A stretch of DNA of 64,000 nt from Sphaerimonospora thailandensis (lineage in GTDB: Bacteria; Actinomycetota; Actinomycetes; Streptosporangiales; Streptosporangiaceae), in the NCBI RefSeq assembly GCF_016863115.1, contig NZ_BOOG01000020.1, positions 1-64,000 of the forward strand, written 5' to 3'. Below, one piece after another: positions 50,925-62,509 of the stretch; position 1 is the stretch's first letter, and each line of letters starts with the position of its first letter. The notes below the pieces were generated by a model. It had not been told where the DNA came from, searched no databases, and saw only the letters and a list, made by a program, of their open reading frames with translations. The position numbers and the translations under genes are program-made.

Positions 50925-53900
50925 TCACGGCAGCGGCGGCAACTCGGGCGGGGTCGCCGGTTGCCTGTCCTCCAGCGCCGCCAGGGCCAGCTCCACCGCC
51001 CGGGCCAGTTGCGGGTCCCGTCCGGCGACCAGGTCCTGCGGCGTCACGATGACCTCGACGTCCGGGTCGACACCGTGGTTCTCCACGCCCCACCCCTCGC
51101 CCTCCAGCCAGAACGAGTACCGCGGCTGGGTGACGACGGTCCCGTCCACCAGCGAGTACCGCGAGTCGATGCCGATCACACCGCCCCAGGTCCGCGTGCC
51201 CACGAGCGGCCCGATGCGGCGGTTCTTGATCCCGGCGCTGACGATGTCCCCGTCCGACCCGGCGAACTCGTCGGTGACGGCCACGACGGGCCCGCGAGGT
51301 GCGTCCTCCGGGTACCGCGTCGGCTCGTACCCCCGGGCCAGCGACCACCCGGTCACCCGCCGCTGCAGCTTCTCCAGCACCAGCTCGGAGACATGACCGC
51401 CGCCGTTGTCGCGGACGTCCACGATGAGCCCGTCGAAGTCCATCTCGGCACGCAGGTCCCGGTGGAACTGCGCCCACCCGGTGGCCACCATGTCCGGCAC
51501 GTGCAGGTAGCCGAGCCGCCCGCCCGACGCCTCACGCACGAACACCCGCCGTCCGGCCACCCAGTCGTGGTACCGCAGCTGCGTCTCGTCGGCGATGGGC
51601 GTGACGACGACCCGACGGGTCTCGCCGCCGGAGCCGGGCCGGACGGTCAGCGCCACGGGCCGCCCCGCCGTACCGGACAGCAGTGCCAGCGGCCCGCGGA
51701 CCGGATCGACCGGGCGCCCGCCCACGGCGACGATCGCGTCGCCCTCCCGGACGGCGACGCCGGGCGCGAGCAGCGGCGAGCGGGCCTTGTGATCGGAGGA
51801 CTCCCCGGGCAGGATGCGGCTGATCCGCCATATCCCGCTCTCGCCCCGGGCGAGGTCGGCGCCGAGCAGGCCCTGACGGCGCCTGGGATCGCGGGCGGTG
51901 CCGTTTGGCCGCGCATAGGCATGGGAGGTGGCCAGCTCGCCCTGGACCTCCCAGAGCAGGTCGATCAGCTCGGAGTAGGCGCCGATCCGCTCCACGAGGG
52001 GGGCGTAGCGGTCGAGCGTGCCCGGCCAGTCGACGCCGTTCATGTCCGCGCGCCAGAAGTGGTCACGCATGAGCCGCCCGGCCTCGTGGTAGGCCTGCCG
52101 CCACTCCGCGACCGGGTCGATGGTCACGGCCACCCGGTCCAGGTCGATGGTCACGACCTCGTCGTCCTCTCCGGTGGCGCGGGTCTGCAGGCCGCCGCCG
52201 CCGGTGGCCACCAGGCGCGTGCCGTCGCCGCTCACCTCGAAGGCGCCGAACTCGCCGTCCAGCTCGGTGACCTTGCGCTTGGCCAGGTCGTAGCGTTCCA
52301 GGACCGGCGCTCCGGGCTCGGTGCCGTCGCCGAGCTGCCCGCCCAGTGGGTGGCACAGCCACAGCAGGCCGTCCTTGGCGGCACGCAGGTTGGAGTAGGT
52401 GCCGGCGGGTACCGGCACGGGCACGATCCGCGCCGCCAGCCCGTCGGCATCCACCTCGGTCATCGGCGGCGCCTCGGACTTGCCGTCGTTCTTGGCGGCC
52501 TTCCTGCCGTCGTTCTCGGCGTCCGAAACGGCGTCGTCCTCCCCGCCCCAGCCACGGCCCGCGAGGGAGGGGGCGAACGGCGAGGGTGTGGTGGCCTTGA
52601 GCGGCACCAGGTACGGCCGGCAGCCGGCGGGGAAGGACAGATCGAAGACATGGGCGTCGTAGACCGGGTCGAACGTGCGGTCCGACAGGAAGGCCAGGTA
52701 TCTGCCGTCCATGGTGAAGGACGGGCTGTAGTCGTTGAAGCGCGGCGGCGTCACCTCGATCGGCGGCACCGCGATCGAGGTGCCGCCGTCCACGCGGGCC
52801 AGCTTGAGGTGGCAGCGCTCGGCCTGGTAGGCGTGCGCCCAGGCGAGCCAGGCCGAGTCCGGCGAGAACGTCAGGCCCTGCACGTCGCCGTGGGTGGTGC
52901 GGTCCAACTCGCGGACGTTCCCGGAGTCGAGGTCCACCACCAGGAGCCGCCCGTCGTGGGTGGCGACCGCGACGTGCTCGCCGTCCGGGGCGGCTGCCAG
53001 GTCGAGCACCCGGCCGATCTGACCGGCGCCCAGCGTGCGGATCTCACCGCCCGGTGTTCCGAGTTCCAGTGTTCCGGTTTCCAGGGTGCCGATCTCCAAC
53101 GCGTCCTCTCCGGAGGCGTCCGACACCCAGACGGCCCGGCCGGCGTTGCCGAGCGGCCGCGGCAGCCGTACCCGGACTCCGGGCTCGGCGCGCAGCACCC
53201 CCGCGGGGCCGTCGCGGTGAGTCAGCCAGTGGGCGGTGCCGCGGATCTCGACCGCGCTGGCCCGCCCGGTGCGGTCCGGCGCGAAGCCGCCGACCCTGCT
53301 CGGCGCCGGCCGCCTGGCCCTGGCCGGGCGCGGCCCGCCCAGGGTGATGTCCAGCTTGTACGGCTCGGCTTCCAGGCTTTCCAGCAGCCAGAGGTCGCCG
53401 CCGAAGCCGTAGACGACGCGTGAGCCGTCTGATGCGGCATGGCGCGCGTAGAAGCCGCGGTGCGTGGTGTGCCGCCGCAGGTCCGAGCCGTCGGGCAGGC
53501 AGGAGTAGAGGTTGCCGTCGCCGTCGGTGTCGGCGAGGAAGGCCATCCGCTCCCCCACCCACATGACCGACCAGTGCTGGGCGGGGTTGTCGGCGAACAG
53601 GCGGGTGAACTCGCCGTCGCCCGTGGCGTCCACCCAGATCTTGGCCGCGGTGCCGCCGCGGTAACGCTTCCACTGCGACGGCTCGCGCCACACCGCTGAG
53701 ACGGTCGCCACCCTGGGGCCGCTGACCGCGGCCTCGCTGACCCTGCCGTACGGCAGCGCCGTCGCCGGGCCGCCGTCCAGCGGAACCGCGTGGGCCCACA
53801 GCCGGGAGCGTGAGCCGTGGCCCGCGGCGGTGACCGCCAGCACGTTCCCGTCCTCGGTCCAGCCGCGCACACCCGTCGTGGCGTTGCCCCAATGTGTGAG

Positions 53901-54143
53901 CCGCTCGCTCTCGGCGCCTTCCAGATCGGCGGAGAACACCTCGGGCTCGCCCTCGCGAGTGCTCGTCCACGCGATGCGCGTGCCGTCGGAAGAGAACCGC
54001 GGGTGAGCGACCGCGACCCGGTCGGCCGTGAACCGCCAGGCCCTGCCACCGTCCACGGGCGCCAGCCAGACGTCGTCATCCGCCACGAAGGTGAGAAGGT
54101 CACCATTCAGGTGGGGGTATCTCAAGTATGCGCCATTTCCCAC
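50925..54143 (-). CDS. Tricorn-like protease (S41 family)
   Basis: The 1072-residue protein has the full tricorn layout. Residues 1 to about 640 are beta-propeller repeats (for example PRFSSDGTRIAWTSTREGE). A helical C1 domain, a PDZ domain (RPVDPVRGPLALLSGTAGRP) and the S41 peptidase C2 domain follow. The nucleophile Ser is in EFAGSDGD near residue 961. Tricorn degrades peptides released by the proteasome, which actinobacteria also possess. An insert rich in Asp, Asn and Lys near residue 545 is low-complexity. There is no signal peptide, so it acts in the cytoplasm. Start GTG 54143. Confidence 0.9.
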   Translation of the reverse strand: MGNGAYLRYPHLNGDLLTFVADDDVWLAPVDGGRAWRFTADRVAVAHPRFSSDGTRIAWTSTREGEPEVFSADLEGAESERLTHWGNATTGVRGWTEDGNVLAVTAAGHGSRSRLWAHAVPLDGGPATALPYGRVSEAAVSGPRVATVSAVWREPSQWKRYRGGTAAKIWVDATGDGEFTRLFADNPAQHWSVMWVGERMAFLADTDGDGNLYSCLPDGSDLRRHTTHRGFYARHAASDGSRVVYGFGGDLWLLESLEAEPYKLDITLGGPRPARARRPAPSRVGGFAPDRTGRASAVEIRGTAHWLTHRDGPAGVLRAEPGVRVRLPRPLGNAGRAVWVSDASGEDALEIGTLETGTLELGTPGGEIRTLGAGQIGRVLDLAAAPDGEHVAVATHDGRLLVVDLDSGNVRELDRTTHGDVQGLTFSPDSAWLAWAHAYQAERCHLKLARVDGGTSIAVPPIEVTPPRFNDYSPSFTMDGRYLAFLSDRTFDPVYDAHVFDLSFPAGCRPYLVPLKATTPSPFAPSLAGRGWGGEDDAVSDAENDGRKAAKNDGKSEAPPMTEVDADGLAARIVPVPVPAGTYSNLRAAKDGLLWLCHPLGGQLGDGTEPGAPVLERYDLAKRKVTELDGEFGAFEVSGDGTRLVATGGGGLQTRATGEDDEVVTIDLDRVAVTIDPVAEWRQAYHEAGRLMRDHFWRADMNGVDWPGTLDRYAPLVERIGAYSELIDLLWEVQGELATSHAYARPNGTARDPRRRQGLLGADLARGESGIWRISRILPGESSDHKARSPLLAPGVAVREGDAIVAVGGRPVDPVRGPLALLSGTAGRPVALTVRPGSGGETRRVVVTPIADETQLRYHDWVAGRRVFVREASGGRLGYLHVPDMVATGWAQFHRDLRAEMDFDGLIVDVRDNGGGHVSELVLEKLQRRVTGWSLARGYEPTRYPEDAPRGPVVAVTDEFAGSDGDIVSAGIKNRRIGPLVGTRTWGGVIGIDSRYSLVDGTVVTQPRYSFWLEGEGWGVENHGVDPDVEVIVTPQDLVAGRDPQLARAVELALAALEDRQPATPPELPPLP

Positions 54144-54214
54144 ATCCGCACTTTACGCGGCGTGGGAGGTCCGGCGGCGACCACTTCCGGCGAGCTGTGA
54201 TGTCCGCGGAGCGC

Positions 54215-54257
54215 GCGGCCGCGCCGTACCGGATCTTCCCGGGTACGGCGCGGCCGC
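54215..54257. terminator. Long perfect hairpin between leuS and the tricorn gene
   Basis: GCGGCCGCGCCGTACC (54215-54230) pairs perfectly with 54242-54257 over an 11-base loop. CCTTTTC follows on the plus strand. It lies 65 bases downstream of the leftward leuS stop. Confidence 0.75.
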
Positions 54258-54321
54258 CCTTTTCAGCAGGTCGCAGGGGTTGGCAGGTCGCAGCGCTCAG
54301 CGGGTCACAGCGCTCAGCGGG

Positions 54322-56784
<2,463 letters not shown>

Positions 56785-57060
56785 TTCCACTCCTCGCCCG
56801 GCGGCTGGTACATCAGCTGTCACAGCATCAGATGTTCGGATCCCCGCTCCGCGAGATCCCCGCTCCGGCACGGGGACACGTCGGCGGCCCGAGATCGCGG
56901 GCTGCCCGAACAGGGTGGCGGAGCGTCAACAAAGACTAGCGCAGGCGGCAACCGGATCGCCGACGACCAACCCGGGCTGACGTCGCAAGTCAAGCTACGA
57001 TACCCGATGGTGACAGATCCGTTGTGACCTCTTATGTCCCATTAGTTTACTGTCTTCGCT

Positions 57061-58533
57061 GTGGCCGATACCTACCCGCCGTCGGGCCTGCCGATGCAGG
57101 ACCCGCCCACCGACCCCTCGGGCGAGCAGTTTCGCGGGGCATTCTCCGGTTTCCCCGCGACACCCCCCTCGTCACATGAGACCATGCCAGGCACCCCTAA
57201 TCCGGGCATGATCGCGGGAGGTAGCATGCCGCCGGACCACAGCGAGCCGCAGCGAGCACCCGCGTGGCCCGAGATTCCCCGCTCGGACCCCGGCGGCTCG
57301 CCCTTCACGCCCACGGTCCGGTCATTCATGGCGGCCTCACCCCACTCCGGCCCGGATCAGTCCGGGCCAGGTCAGCACGGGCCAGGTCAGCACGGGCCAG
57401 GACGGGCCGGGGACCCCGACCGCACCGCGCATATCGACTACCAGGGACACAACGGCTACCAGGGACACGACGACCACCGGCGGCACAACGATCACCAAGC
57501 CACCCGCCCTCGGCCACGCCCCCAAACCGGCCAACCGCAATCCGGCCAACCACAATCCGGCCACCCCCAGACTGGCCACCCCCAGACTGGCCACCCCCAA
57601 ACCGGCCAACCGCAGGCCGCCCGGCCACAGGCACCTGCCGGACCGCCGATGGCGCCACCGCCTCCCCCGCCGCCGGATGATCCGTACAAGCCGTTCGTGA
57701 CGGCGGGTCAGATCAGCGGGCCGAAGACCCCGCCCGCGCACCGGCAGCAGGAGCTGTGGAACACGGTCTTCGGGGAGAACTACGACGCCATCGACGAGTA
57801 CGAGGACGACGAGGGCGGCCGTCCGGTCTGGCTGTTCGCGCTGGGCGGCTCGGTGCTCGTCGCGCTGGTCGGAGTGCTGGTATGGGCGTTCGTCGCCGGC
57901 CCGCTCAGCTCGTCCAGCGAGGCCGACGCCGAACCGGCCAAGCCGTCCGCCAAGCCGTCCCCCTCGGTGGTCGCGAAGCCGCAGTCGCGCTTCCCCACCC
58001 TGCCGAGGTTCAAGGGCACGGCCTCGCCCGTCAGCGGCGTCATCGCCGACCAGACGGGCCGGATCATGGTGCCCAAGCTCGGCGGAAAGTGGCGGCTCGA
58101 TCCGGACAACCAGACCGTTCAGACCAAGTACGGATTCACCGCCAGGCAGTACGTCCCGGGGGTCCCGGGAGACCAGGAGGCCCAGGTGATGTGGGGCCCG
58201 CTGTCGCAGTCGCTGGCCGCGAAGTACACGACGCCGGACAAGCTCGGCCCGGTCGTCAACGCGGTGGCCAAGTACGCGCGGCAGGCGCTGCTCCCCAGGG
58301 GCAACCGGGCCACCAAGATCGCCCAGCAGAAGCTGACACGCAAGGGCAGGACCGGCCTGCTGTCCGCCTACAAGATCACTTCGGGAGTCGATGAGACGAC
58401 CATCGTGGTGGCGGTGCTGGACACCGGCGGCGAGTTGCCCGCCGTCGTCTACATGGCGGTCCCCGAGACTCAGGGCGACCTGCTGCCCGACATCAACACG
58501 ATCTTCCGGTCGATTCGCCCGACCGGGCAGTGA
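57061..58533 (+). CDS. Single-pass membrane protein with repetitive cytoplasmic region
   Basis: The 490-residue protein has a long low-complexity N-terminal part (Pro, Gln, Gly and His; six QTGQP-type units, two GQHGP units, an octaproline), then one membrane helix near 260 (PVWLFALGGSVLVALVGVLVW). An extracellular domain of about 180 residues follows (FKGTASPVSGVIADQTGRIM ... YAPAVVYMAVPETQ-like end). No family is recognised for the outer domain. GTG 57061 has no ribosome site; TAGTTT (57043-57048) lies about one leaderless spacing upstream. It is divergent from leuS. Confidence 0.75.
   Translation: MADTYPPSGLPMQDPPTDPSGEQFRGAFSGFPATPPSSHETMPGTPNPGMIAGGSMPPDHSEPQRAPAWPEIPRSDPGGSPFTPTVRSFMAASPHSGPDQSGPGQHGPGQHGPGRAGDPDRTAHIDYQGHNGYQGHDDHRRHNDHQATRPRPRPQTGQPQSGQPQSGHPQTGHPQTGHPQTGQPQAARPQAPAGPPMAPPPPPPPDDPYKPFVTAGQISGPKTPPAHRQQELWNTVFGENYDAIDEYEDDEGGRPVWLFALGGSVLVALVGVLVWAFVAGPLSSSSEADAEPAKPSAKPSPSVVAKPQSRFPTLPRFKGTASPVSGVIADQTGRIMVPKLGGKWRLDPDNQTVQTKYGFTARQYVPGVPGDQEAQVMWGPLSQSLAAKYTTPDKLGPVVNAVAKYARQALLPRGNRATKIAQQKLTRKGRTGLLSAYKITSGVDETTIVVAVLDTGGELPAVVYMAVPETQGDLLPDINTIFRSIRPTGQ
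57523..57612. repeat. Six 15-bp tandem repeats in the membrane protein gene
   Basis: Units of the type CAAACCGGCCAACCG encode Gln-Thr/Ser-Gly-Gln/His-Pro six times in frame. The copy number may vary between strains. Confidence 0.8.
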
Positions 58534-58564
58534 GCAGGGCGGAGTAGGGCGGGGGCAGGGCGAA

Positions 58565-58610
58565 CCTTTCGGCGAGTTGAGCCGTCCAACCCTGTGTTGA
58601 CGCCGAAAGG
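58565..58610 (+). promoter_or_regulatory. Hairpin that includes the ribosome site of the next gene
   Basis: CCTTTCGGCG (58565-58574) is perfectly complementary to CGCCGAAAGG (58601-58610). The right arm contains the GAAAGG ribosome site 8 bases before ATG 58619. If folded, it would hide the ribosome site. Confidence 0.5.
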
Positions 58611-58618
58611 AAGAATTG

Positions 58619-59557
58619 ATGAACTCGCGCATCCTGCCCGGCCTCGCGCTGGCCGCCGCGCTCACGATCCCTGCGGTGGTCACCCCGGGGGCCGCCCTCG
58701 CCGGCACTACCTCCGCTCACACCTCCGCTGCCGGTGCGGCGGCGCCGAAGCCGCTCGCGGGGGTCGCCGTCTACCTGAGCTACGGCAAGGGCTATCCGAT
58801 CAGCCGCTACGAGCCGGGCAGGGGCTTCACCAAGCTGGGCGGTGCGCCGGACACGTTCCAGTTCGCCGCCTCCCCGGACGGCGAGAAGCTCGCCTGGATC
58901 ACGATGGACGGCAGGGTTCACGTCAAGGCCGGGCGCTCGGCCAAGGTCGTGGCCAAGGGCGCCGGCGCCGGCGCCCCCTGCGCCACGCCGGTCTGGTCGC
59001 CCGACTCCGCGCATGTGGCGTACCTGGGCAGGAGCAACGCCGACGCCTCGCCACTCATGATCGCGAGGGCGGACGGGACGGGCGCCCGCAAGGCGGGCAA
59101 GACGCGCGGCGTCTGCCATCTCGCCTGGTCGGGTGACGGGTGGCGTCTCGCGGGGTACGCCGGGACGACCGAGGGCGTCTACACGCTCGACCTGAAGTCC
59201 GGGAGATCCGTGCGAGCCAAGGGCGTCAAGCTGGCCAACCACGTGCAGAGCCTGTCGCCCGACGGCAGGAAGGTCGTGGTGCACGCGCTGTCGCCGGCCG
59301 CGCCCGGGGGCGACGGGGTCTGGCCGACGGCCTTCAACCCGACGATCGTCGACACCGTCACCGGCAAGCGCGTGCCCATCCCGGTGAAGGGGACCAAGCT
59401 GGGCGCGTTCTACCTGGAGGACGGCCGCCTGGTGGTCCGCGTCGCGGGCCGCGCGCACAACACGTGGGTCGTGCTCGACTCGGCCGGCCGGGAACTGCAG
59501 CGGCTCGCCGAGCCCGCCCAGGCACGGAGACTCGGCCTACTCCAGATCGTTAGGTGA
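58619..59557 (+). CDS. Secreted TolB-like beta-propeller protein
   Basis: The 312-residue protein has a Sec signal (ILPGLALAAALTIPAVV, cleavage probably after GAALA). The rest is propeller-like repeats: FAASPDGEKLAWITMDGRVH, PVWSPDSAHVAYLG and LAWSGDGWRLAGYAG. No catalytic motif is visible. It may bind a ligand or cell-wall component outside the cell. ATG 58619 was chosen over the TTG just before it. A hairpin may control its translation. Confidence 0.8.
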   Translation: MNSRILPGLALAAALTIPAVVTPGAALAGTTSAHTSAAGAAAPKPLAGVAVYLSYGKGYPISRYEPGRGFTKLGGAPDTFQFAASPDGEKLAWITMDGRVHVKAGRSAKVVAKGAGAGAPCATPVWSPDSAHVAYLGRSNADASPLMIARADGTGARKAGKTRGVCHLAWSGDGWRLAGYAGTTEGVYTLDLKSGRSVRAKGVKLANHVQSLSPDGRKVVVHALSPAAPGGDGVWPTAFNPTIVDTVTGKRVPIPVKGTKLGAFYLEDGRLVVRVAGRAHNTWVVLDSAGRELQRLAEPAQARRLGLLQIVR

Positions 59558-59575
59558 CTTGCATCACAGAGTGTG

Positions 59576-59593
59576 ATACCTACCGGTAGGTAT
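59576..59593. promoter_or_regulatory. Perfect 18-bp palindrome, likely operator of the acyl-CoA ligase gene
   Basis: ATACCTACCGGTAGGTAT is a perfect palindrome 76 bases before the ligase start. An adjoining ATCACA-GAG-TGTGAT inverted repeat lies at 59563-59577. The size suits a TetR-type regulator such as those that control fatty acid genes; no regulator gene is nearby. Confidence 0.65.
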
Positions 59594-59668
59594 GGGCCAT
59601 ACGGCACATAGCGCCGGAATACGGGCCTGCCGAAAGCGAACCCGAAAATCGAAAACGAGGAGGGGCAG

Positions 59669-61195
59669 ATGCTGAACCTGTCCGTCGTGCTGGAGGACAG
59701 CGCCAGGGAGCACCCTGACCACACGGCCGTCGTCTACGGAGACCTGCGTCTGCCCTACTCCCTCGTCGATTCCATGGCCAACCAGGTCGCGAACCTACTG
59801 GTCTCACGCGGGATCGGCCGCGGCGACAAGGTCGCGCTGGCCTGCCCCAACCTGCCGTACTTCCCGTTCGTCTACTTCGGGATCCTCAAGGCGGGGGCGA
59901 TCGTCGTTCCGCTCAACGTGCTGCTCCAGGCCAGGGAGATCACCTACCACCTGGACGACTCCGAGGCGAAGGCGTTCTTCTGCTTCGAGGGCACGCCGGA
60001 GTTGCCTCTCGGCGAACGCGGCCTGGAGGGCTTCGAGGGAGCGGCGGGCGCCGAGCACTTCTTCGTGCTGCCCGCGACGCCGCTCGCGACCGAGTCCCCG
60101 TACGGCGAGAGCGTGTGGGCGGCGCTCGACGGCATGCCGGGGACGTTCGAGACCGCGGCGACCTCGGCGGAGGACACGGCGGTGATCCTCTACACCAGCG
60201 GAACCACCGGGCAGCCCAAGGGAGCCGAGCTCAGCCACCAGAACATGCTGCTCAACGCGATGGTCAGCGACGAGATGTTCCCCAGTCACGAGCGGAACGT
60301 CTACCTCGCCACGCTGCCGCTGTTCCACTCGTTCGGGCAGACCGTGGTCATGAACACCGGGTTCCGGCGGCACGCGACCGTGGTTCTGATGCCGCGGTTC
60401 GAGCCGGCCGCGGCCCTCGAACTCATGACCGGGGAGAGCGTCACGTCGTTCGCGGGGGTGCCCACCATGTACTGGGCCATGCTCACCGCGGTACGCACCG
60501 GGCAGGCCGACGTGCCGAAGTCCCTGGTCACCGCGGTATCCGGTGGTTCCGCGCTGCCGGTGGAGGTGCTCAAGGACTTCTCCGCGACGTTCGGCGTCGG
60601 CATCCTGGAGGGCTACGGGCTGTCGGAGACCGCGCCGGTGGCCTCGTTCAACCAGCCGGGCAGGCCCGCCAAGGCCGGCTCGATCGGCACTCCGATCTGG
60701 GGCGTGGAGATGCGGCTCGTCGACGCCGACTGGAACACGGTCGACGACATCGGAGAGATCGCCATCCGCGGGCACAACATCATGAAGGGCTACTACAACC
60801 GTCCGGAGGCGACGGCCGAGGTCATGCGGGACGGCTGGTTCCGCACGGGCGACATCGCCCGCCGCGACGAGGACGGCTACTACTACATCGTCGACCGGGC
60901 CAAGGACATGATCATCCGAGGGGGTTTCAACGTCTACCCCCGAGAGATCGAGGAGGTCCTGATGACCCACCCGGCGGTCTCACTCGCCGCGGTCGTCGGG
61001 GTCCCCCACGACTCCCACGGCGAGGAGATCAAAGCGTACGTCATCCGCGGCCCGCAGGCCTCCGTCTCCGAGGAGGAGCTGGTGGCCTGGTGCCGGGAGA
61101 ACATGGCGGCCTACAAGTACCCGCGGATCGTCGAGTTCCGCGACGCCCTGCCGATGACCGCCACCGGAAAGATCCTCAAACGCGAGCTGCGGTAG
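59669..61195 (+). CDS. fadD: Fatty acyl-CoA ligase (ANL superfamily)
   Basis: The 508-residue enzyme has the AMP-binding P-loop YTSGTTGQPKGAE, the motif GYGLSETAP, the hinge GWFRTGDIARRDEDGYYYIVD and the catalytic lysine in TATGKILKREL. It activates a carboxylic acid, probably a medium or long fatty acid, to the acyl-CoA through an acyl-AMP. ATG 59669 follows GAGGAGGGG. It is convergent with the methyltransferase gene (8 bases apart). The exact chain length cannot be read from sequence. Confidence 0.9.
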   Translation: MLNLSVVLEDSAREHPDHTAVVYGDLRLPYSLVDSMANQVANLLVSRGIGRGDKVALACPNLPYFPFVYFGILKAGAIVVPLNVLLQAREITYHLDDSEAKAFFCFEGTPELPLGERGLEGFEGAAGAEHFFVLPATPLATESPYGESVWAALDGMPGTFETAATSAEDTAVILYTSGTTGQPKGAELSHQNMLLNAMVSDEMFPSHERNVYLATLPLFHSFGQTVVMNTGFRRHATVVLMPRFEPAAALELMTGESVTSFAGVPTMYWAMLTAVRTGQADVPKSLVTAVSGGSALPVEVLKDFSATFGVGILEGYGLSETAPVASFNQPGRPAKAGSIGTPIWGVEMRLVDADWNTVDDIGEIAIRGHNIMKGYYNRPEATAEVMRDGWFRTGDIARRDEDGYYYIVDRAKDMIIRGGFNVYPREIEEVLMTHPAVSLAAVVGVPHDSHGEEIKAYVIRGPQASVSEEELVAWCRENMAAYKYPRIVEFRDALPMTATGKILKRELR

Positions 61196-61203
61196 GGCAG
61201 CGG

Positions 61204-62463
61204 TCAGGGCCAGCCGAGGGACGGGCGCAGCGGAACCTGTGACCGTCCCTCGTCGTCGAGCCTGACCCCGAGCACCTGGTGGAGCTGCACCTTGTTGCGC
61301 TCGAACCCGACCACGCAGCCGGCCATGTAGAGCCGCCAGACCCGGGCGGTGCCCTGGCCGACCTCCTCGACCGCCTCGTCCCAGTGCTCGTCGAGGTTCT
61401 CGCACCACTCGCGCAGGGTCAGCGCGTAGTGCTCGCGCAGGTCCTCCTGGTGGCGGATCTCGAAGCCGATGTCCTCCATCTGGCGGATCAGGTGGCCGAC
61501 GGACTCCAGTTCGCCGTCCGGGAAGACGTACTTGTTGATGAAGCCGCCCTTGTTGAACGTCTTCTCGGTCCCGGTCGGGCGGGTGATGCAGTGGTTGAGC
61601 AGCCGCCCGCCCGGCCTGAGCATGCCGTACAGGAAGGAGAAGTAGGACGGCAGGTTGTCCTTGCCGATGTGCTCGGTGAGGCCGATCGAGCTCACCCGGT
61701 CGAAGTCCGTCTCGGGCACGTCGCGGTAGTCCATGTGGCGGACCTCGGCGAGGTCGGTCAGCCCGGCCTCGGCGATCGCCTTCTGCGCCCACTCGGCCTG
61801 TTGCCGGGAGAGCGTGACGCCCAGGGCCTTCACGCCGTACTCCTTGGCCGCGTGCATGACCATGCCGCCCCAGCCGCAGCCGACGTCGAGCAGCCGCATC
61901 CCCGGCTGGAGGTCCAGCTTCTTGGCCACCAGATCGAACTTCGTGTACTGCGCCTCCTCCAGCGTGGAGTCGTGGCTGGGGAAGACCGCGCAGGTGTACG
62001 CCATGGAGGGACCGAGGACCCACTCGTAGAACCGGTTGGAGACGTCGTAGTGGTGCTGGATCACCTCGGCGTCGCGCTGCTTCGCATGGCGGCTGCCCAG
62101 TTTCGCCAGTGTGCTCTGCCGCATCTCCTGCGGCGGCGGCTGGACGCGCATCATCAGCGGCTTGACGCCGAGCGACCGGACCGCGTCGATCTTCGCGCGC
62201 AGCGGCAGGTCGTTCAACGTCAGCGACCACATGCGGTCGAGCAGGGTGTACGTGTCGCCGTGGATATCGATGTGCCCGGCGATGTAGGCCCGGGCCAGGC
62301 CGAGCTCTCCCGGCGCCTGCGCCAGGTAGGCCACCGCGACGGGGGTCTTCACCTCGATCGTGACGTCGGCGTCCGCCGGGCCCGTCGCACTGCCGTCGTA
62401 GGCGGTCAGGCGAATGCCCGTGTCGGCACCGACGATCTTCTCGAAGATCTTCGCAAGAGACAA
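61204..62463 (-). CDS. tmsB: SAM-dependent methyltransferase for 10-methyl fatty acids (CFA synthase family)
   Basis: The 419-residue protein has the cyclopropane-fatty-acid synthase layout: an N-terminal lipid-binding domain, HHYDVSNRFYEWVLG, the SAM motif LLDVGCGWGGMVMHAA, and SIGLTEHIGKDNL. In actinobacteria, members paired with a FAD oxidoreductase methylenate oleoyl phospholipids at C10 (TmsB/BfaB). That pairing is seen here, so the specific role is likely; plain cyclopropanation is the alternative. Start TTG 62463 follows GAGAGG at 6 bases. It lies 46 bases after the oxidoreductase gene. Confidence 0.85.
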   Translation of the reverse strand: MSLAKIFEKIVGADTGIRLTAYDGSATGPADADVTIEVKTPVAVAYLAQAPGELGLARAYIAGHIDIHGDTYTLLDRMWSLTLNDLPLRAKIDAVRSLGVKPLMMRVQPPPQEMRQSTLAKLGSRHAKQRDAEVIQHHYDVSNRFYEWVLGPSMAYTCAVFPSHDSTLEEAQYTKFDLVAKKLDLQPGMRLLDVGCGWGGMVMHAAKEYGVKALGVTLSRQQAEWAQKAIAEAGLTDLAEVRHMDYRDVPETDFDRVSSIGLTEHIGKDNLPSYFSFLYGMLRPGGRLLNHCITRPTGTEKTFNKGGFINKYVFPDGELESVGHLIRQMEDIGFEIRHQEDLREHYALTLREWCENLDEHWDEAVEEVGQGTARVWRLYMAGCVVGFERNKVQLHQVLGVRLDDEGRSQVPLRPSLGWP

Positions 62464-62509
62464 TCTGCACCTCTCCCGGCTGTTGGGGTCCCGGCTGTCG
62501 CGTTACCGC

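Noticed and set aside
56912-56923. AGGGTGGCGGAG near leuS, reminiscent of a T-box core
   Set aside because: It lies on the strand opposite to leuS and lacks the stem I and antiterminator partners.
58735-59460. Long frames opposite and inside the propeller and other GC-rich genes
   Set aside because: They are frame shadows caused by high GC at third positions; motifs and ribosome sites support only the listed genes.
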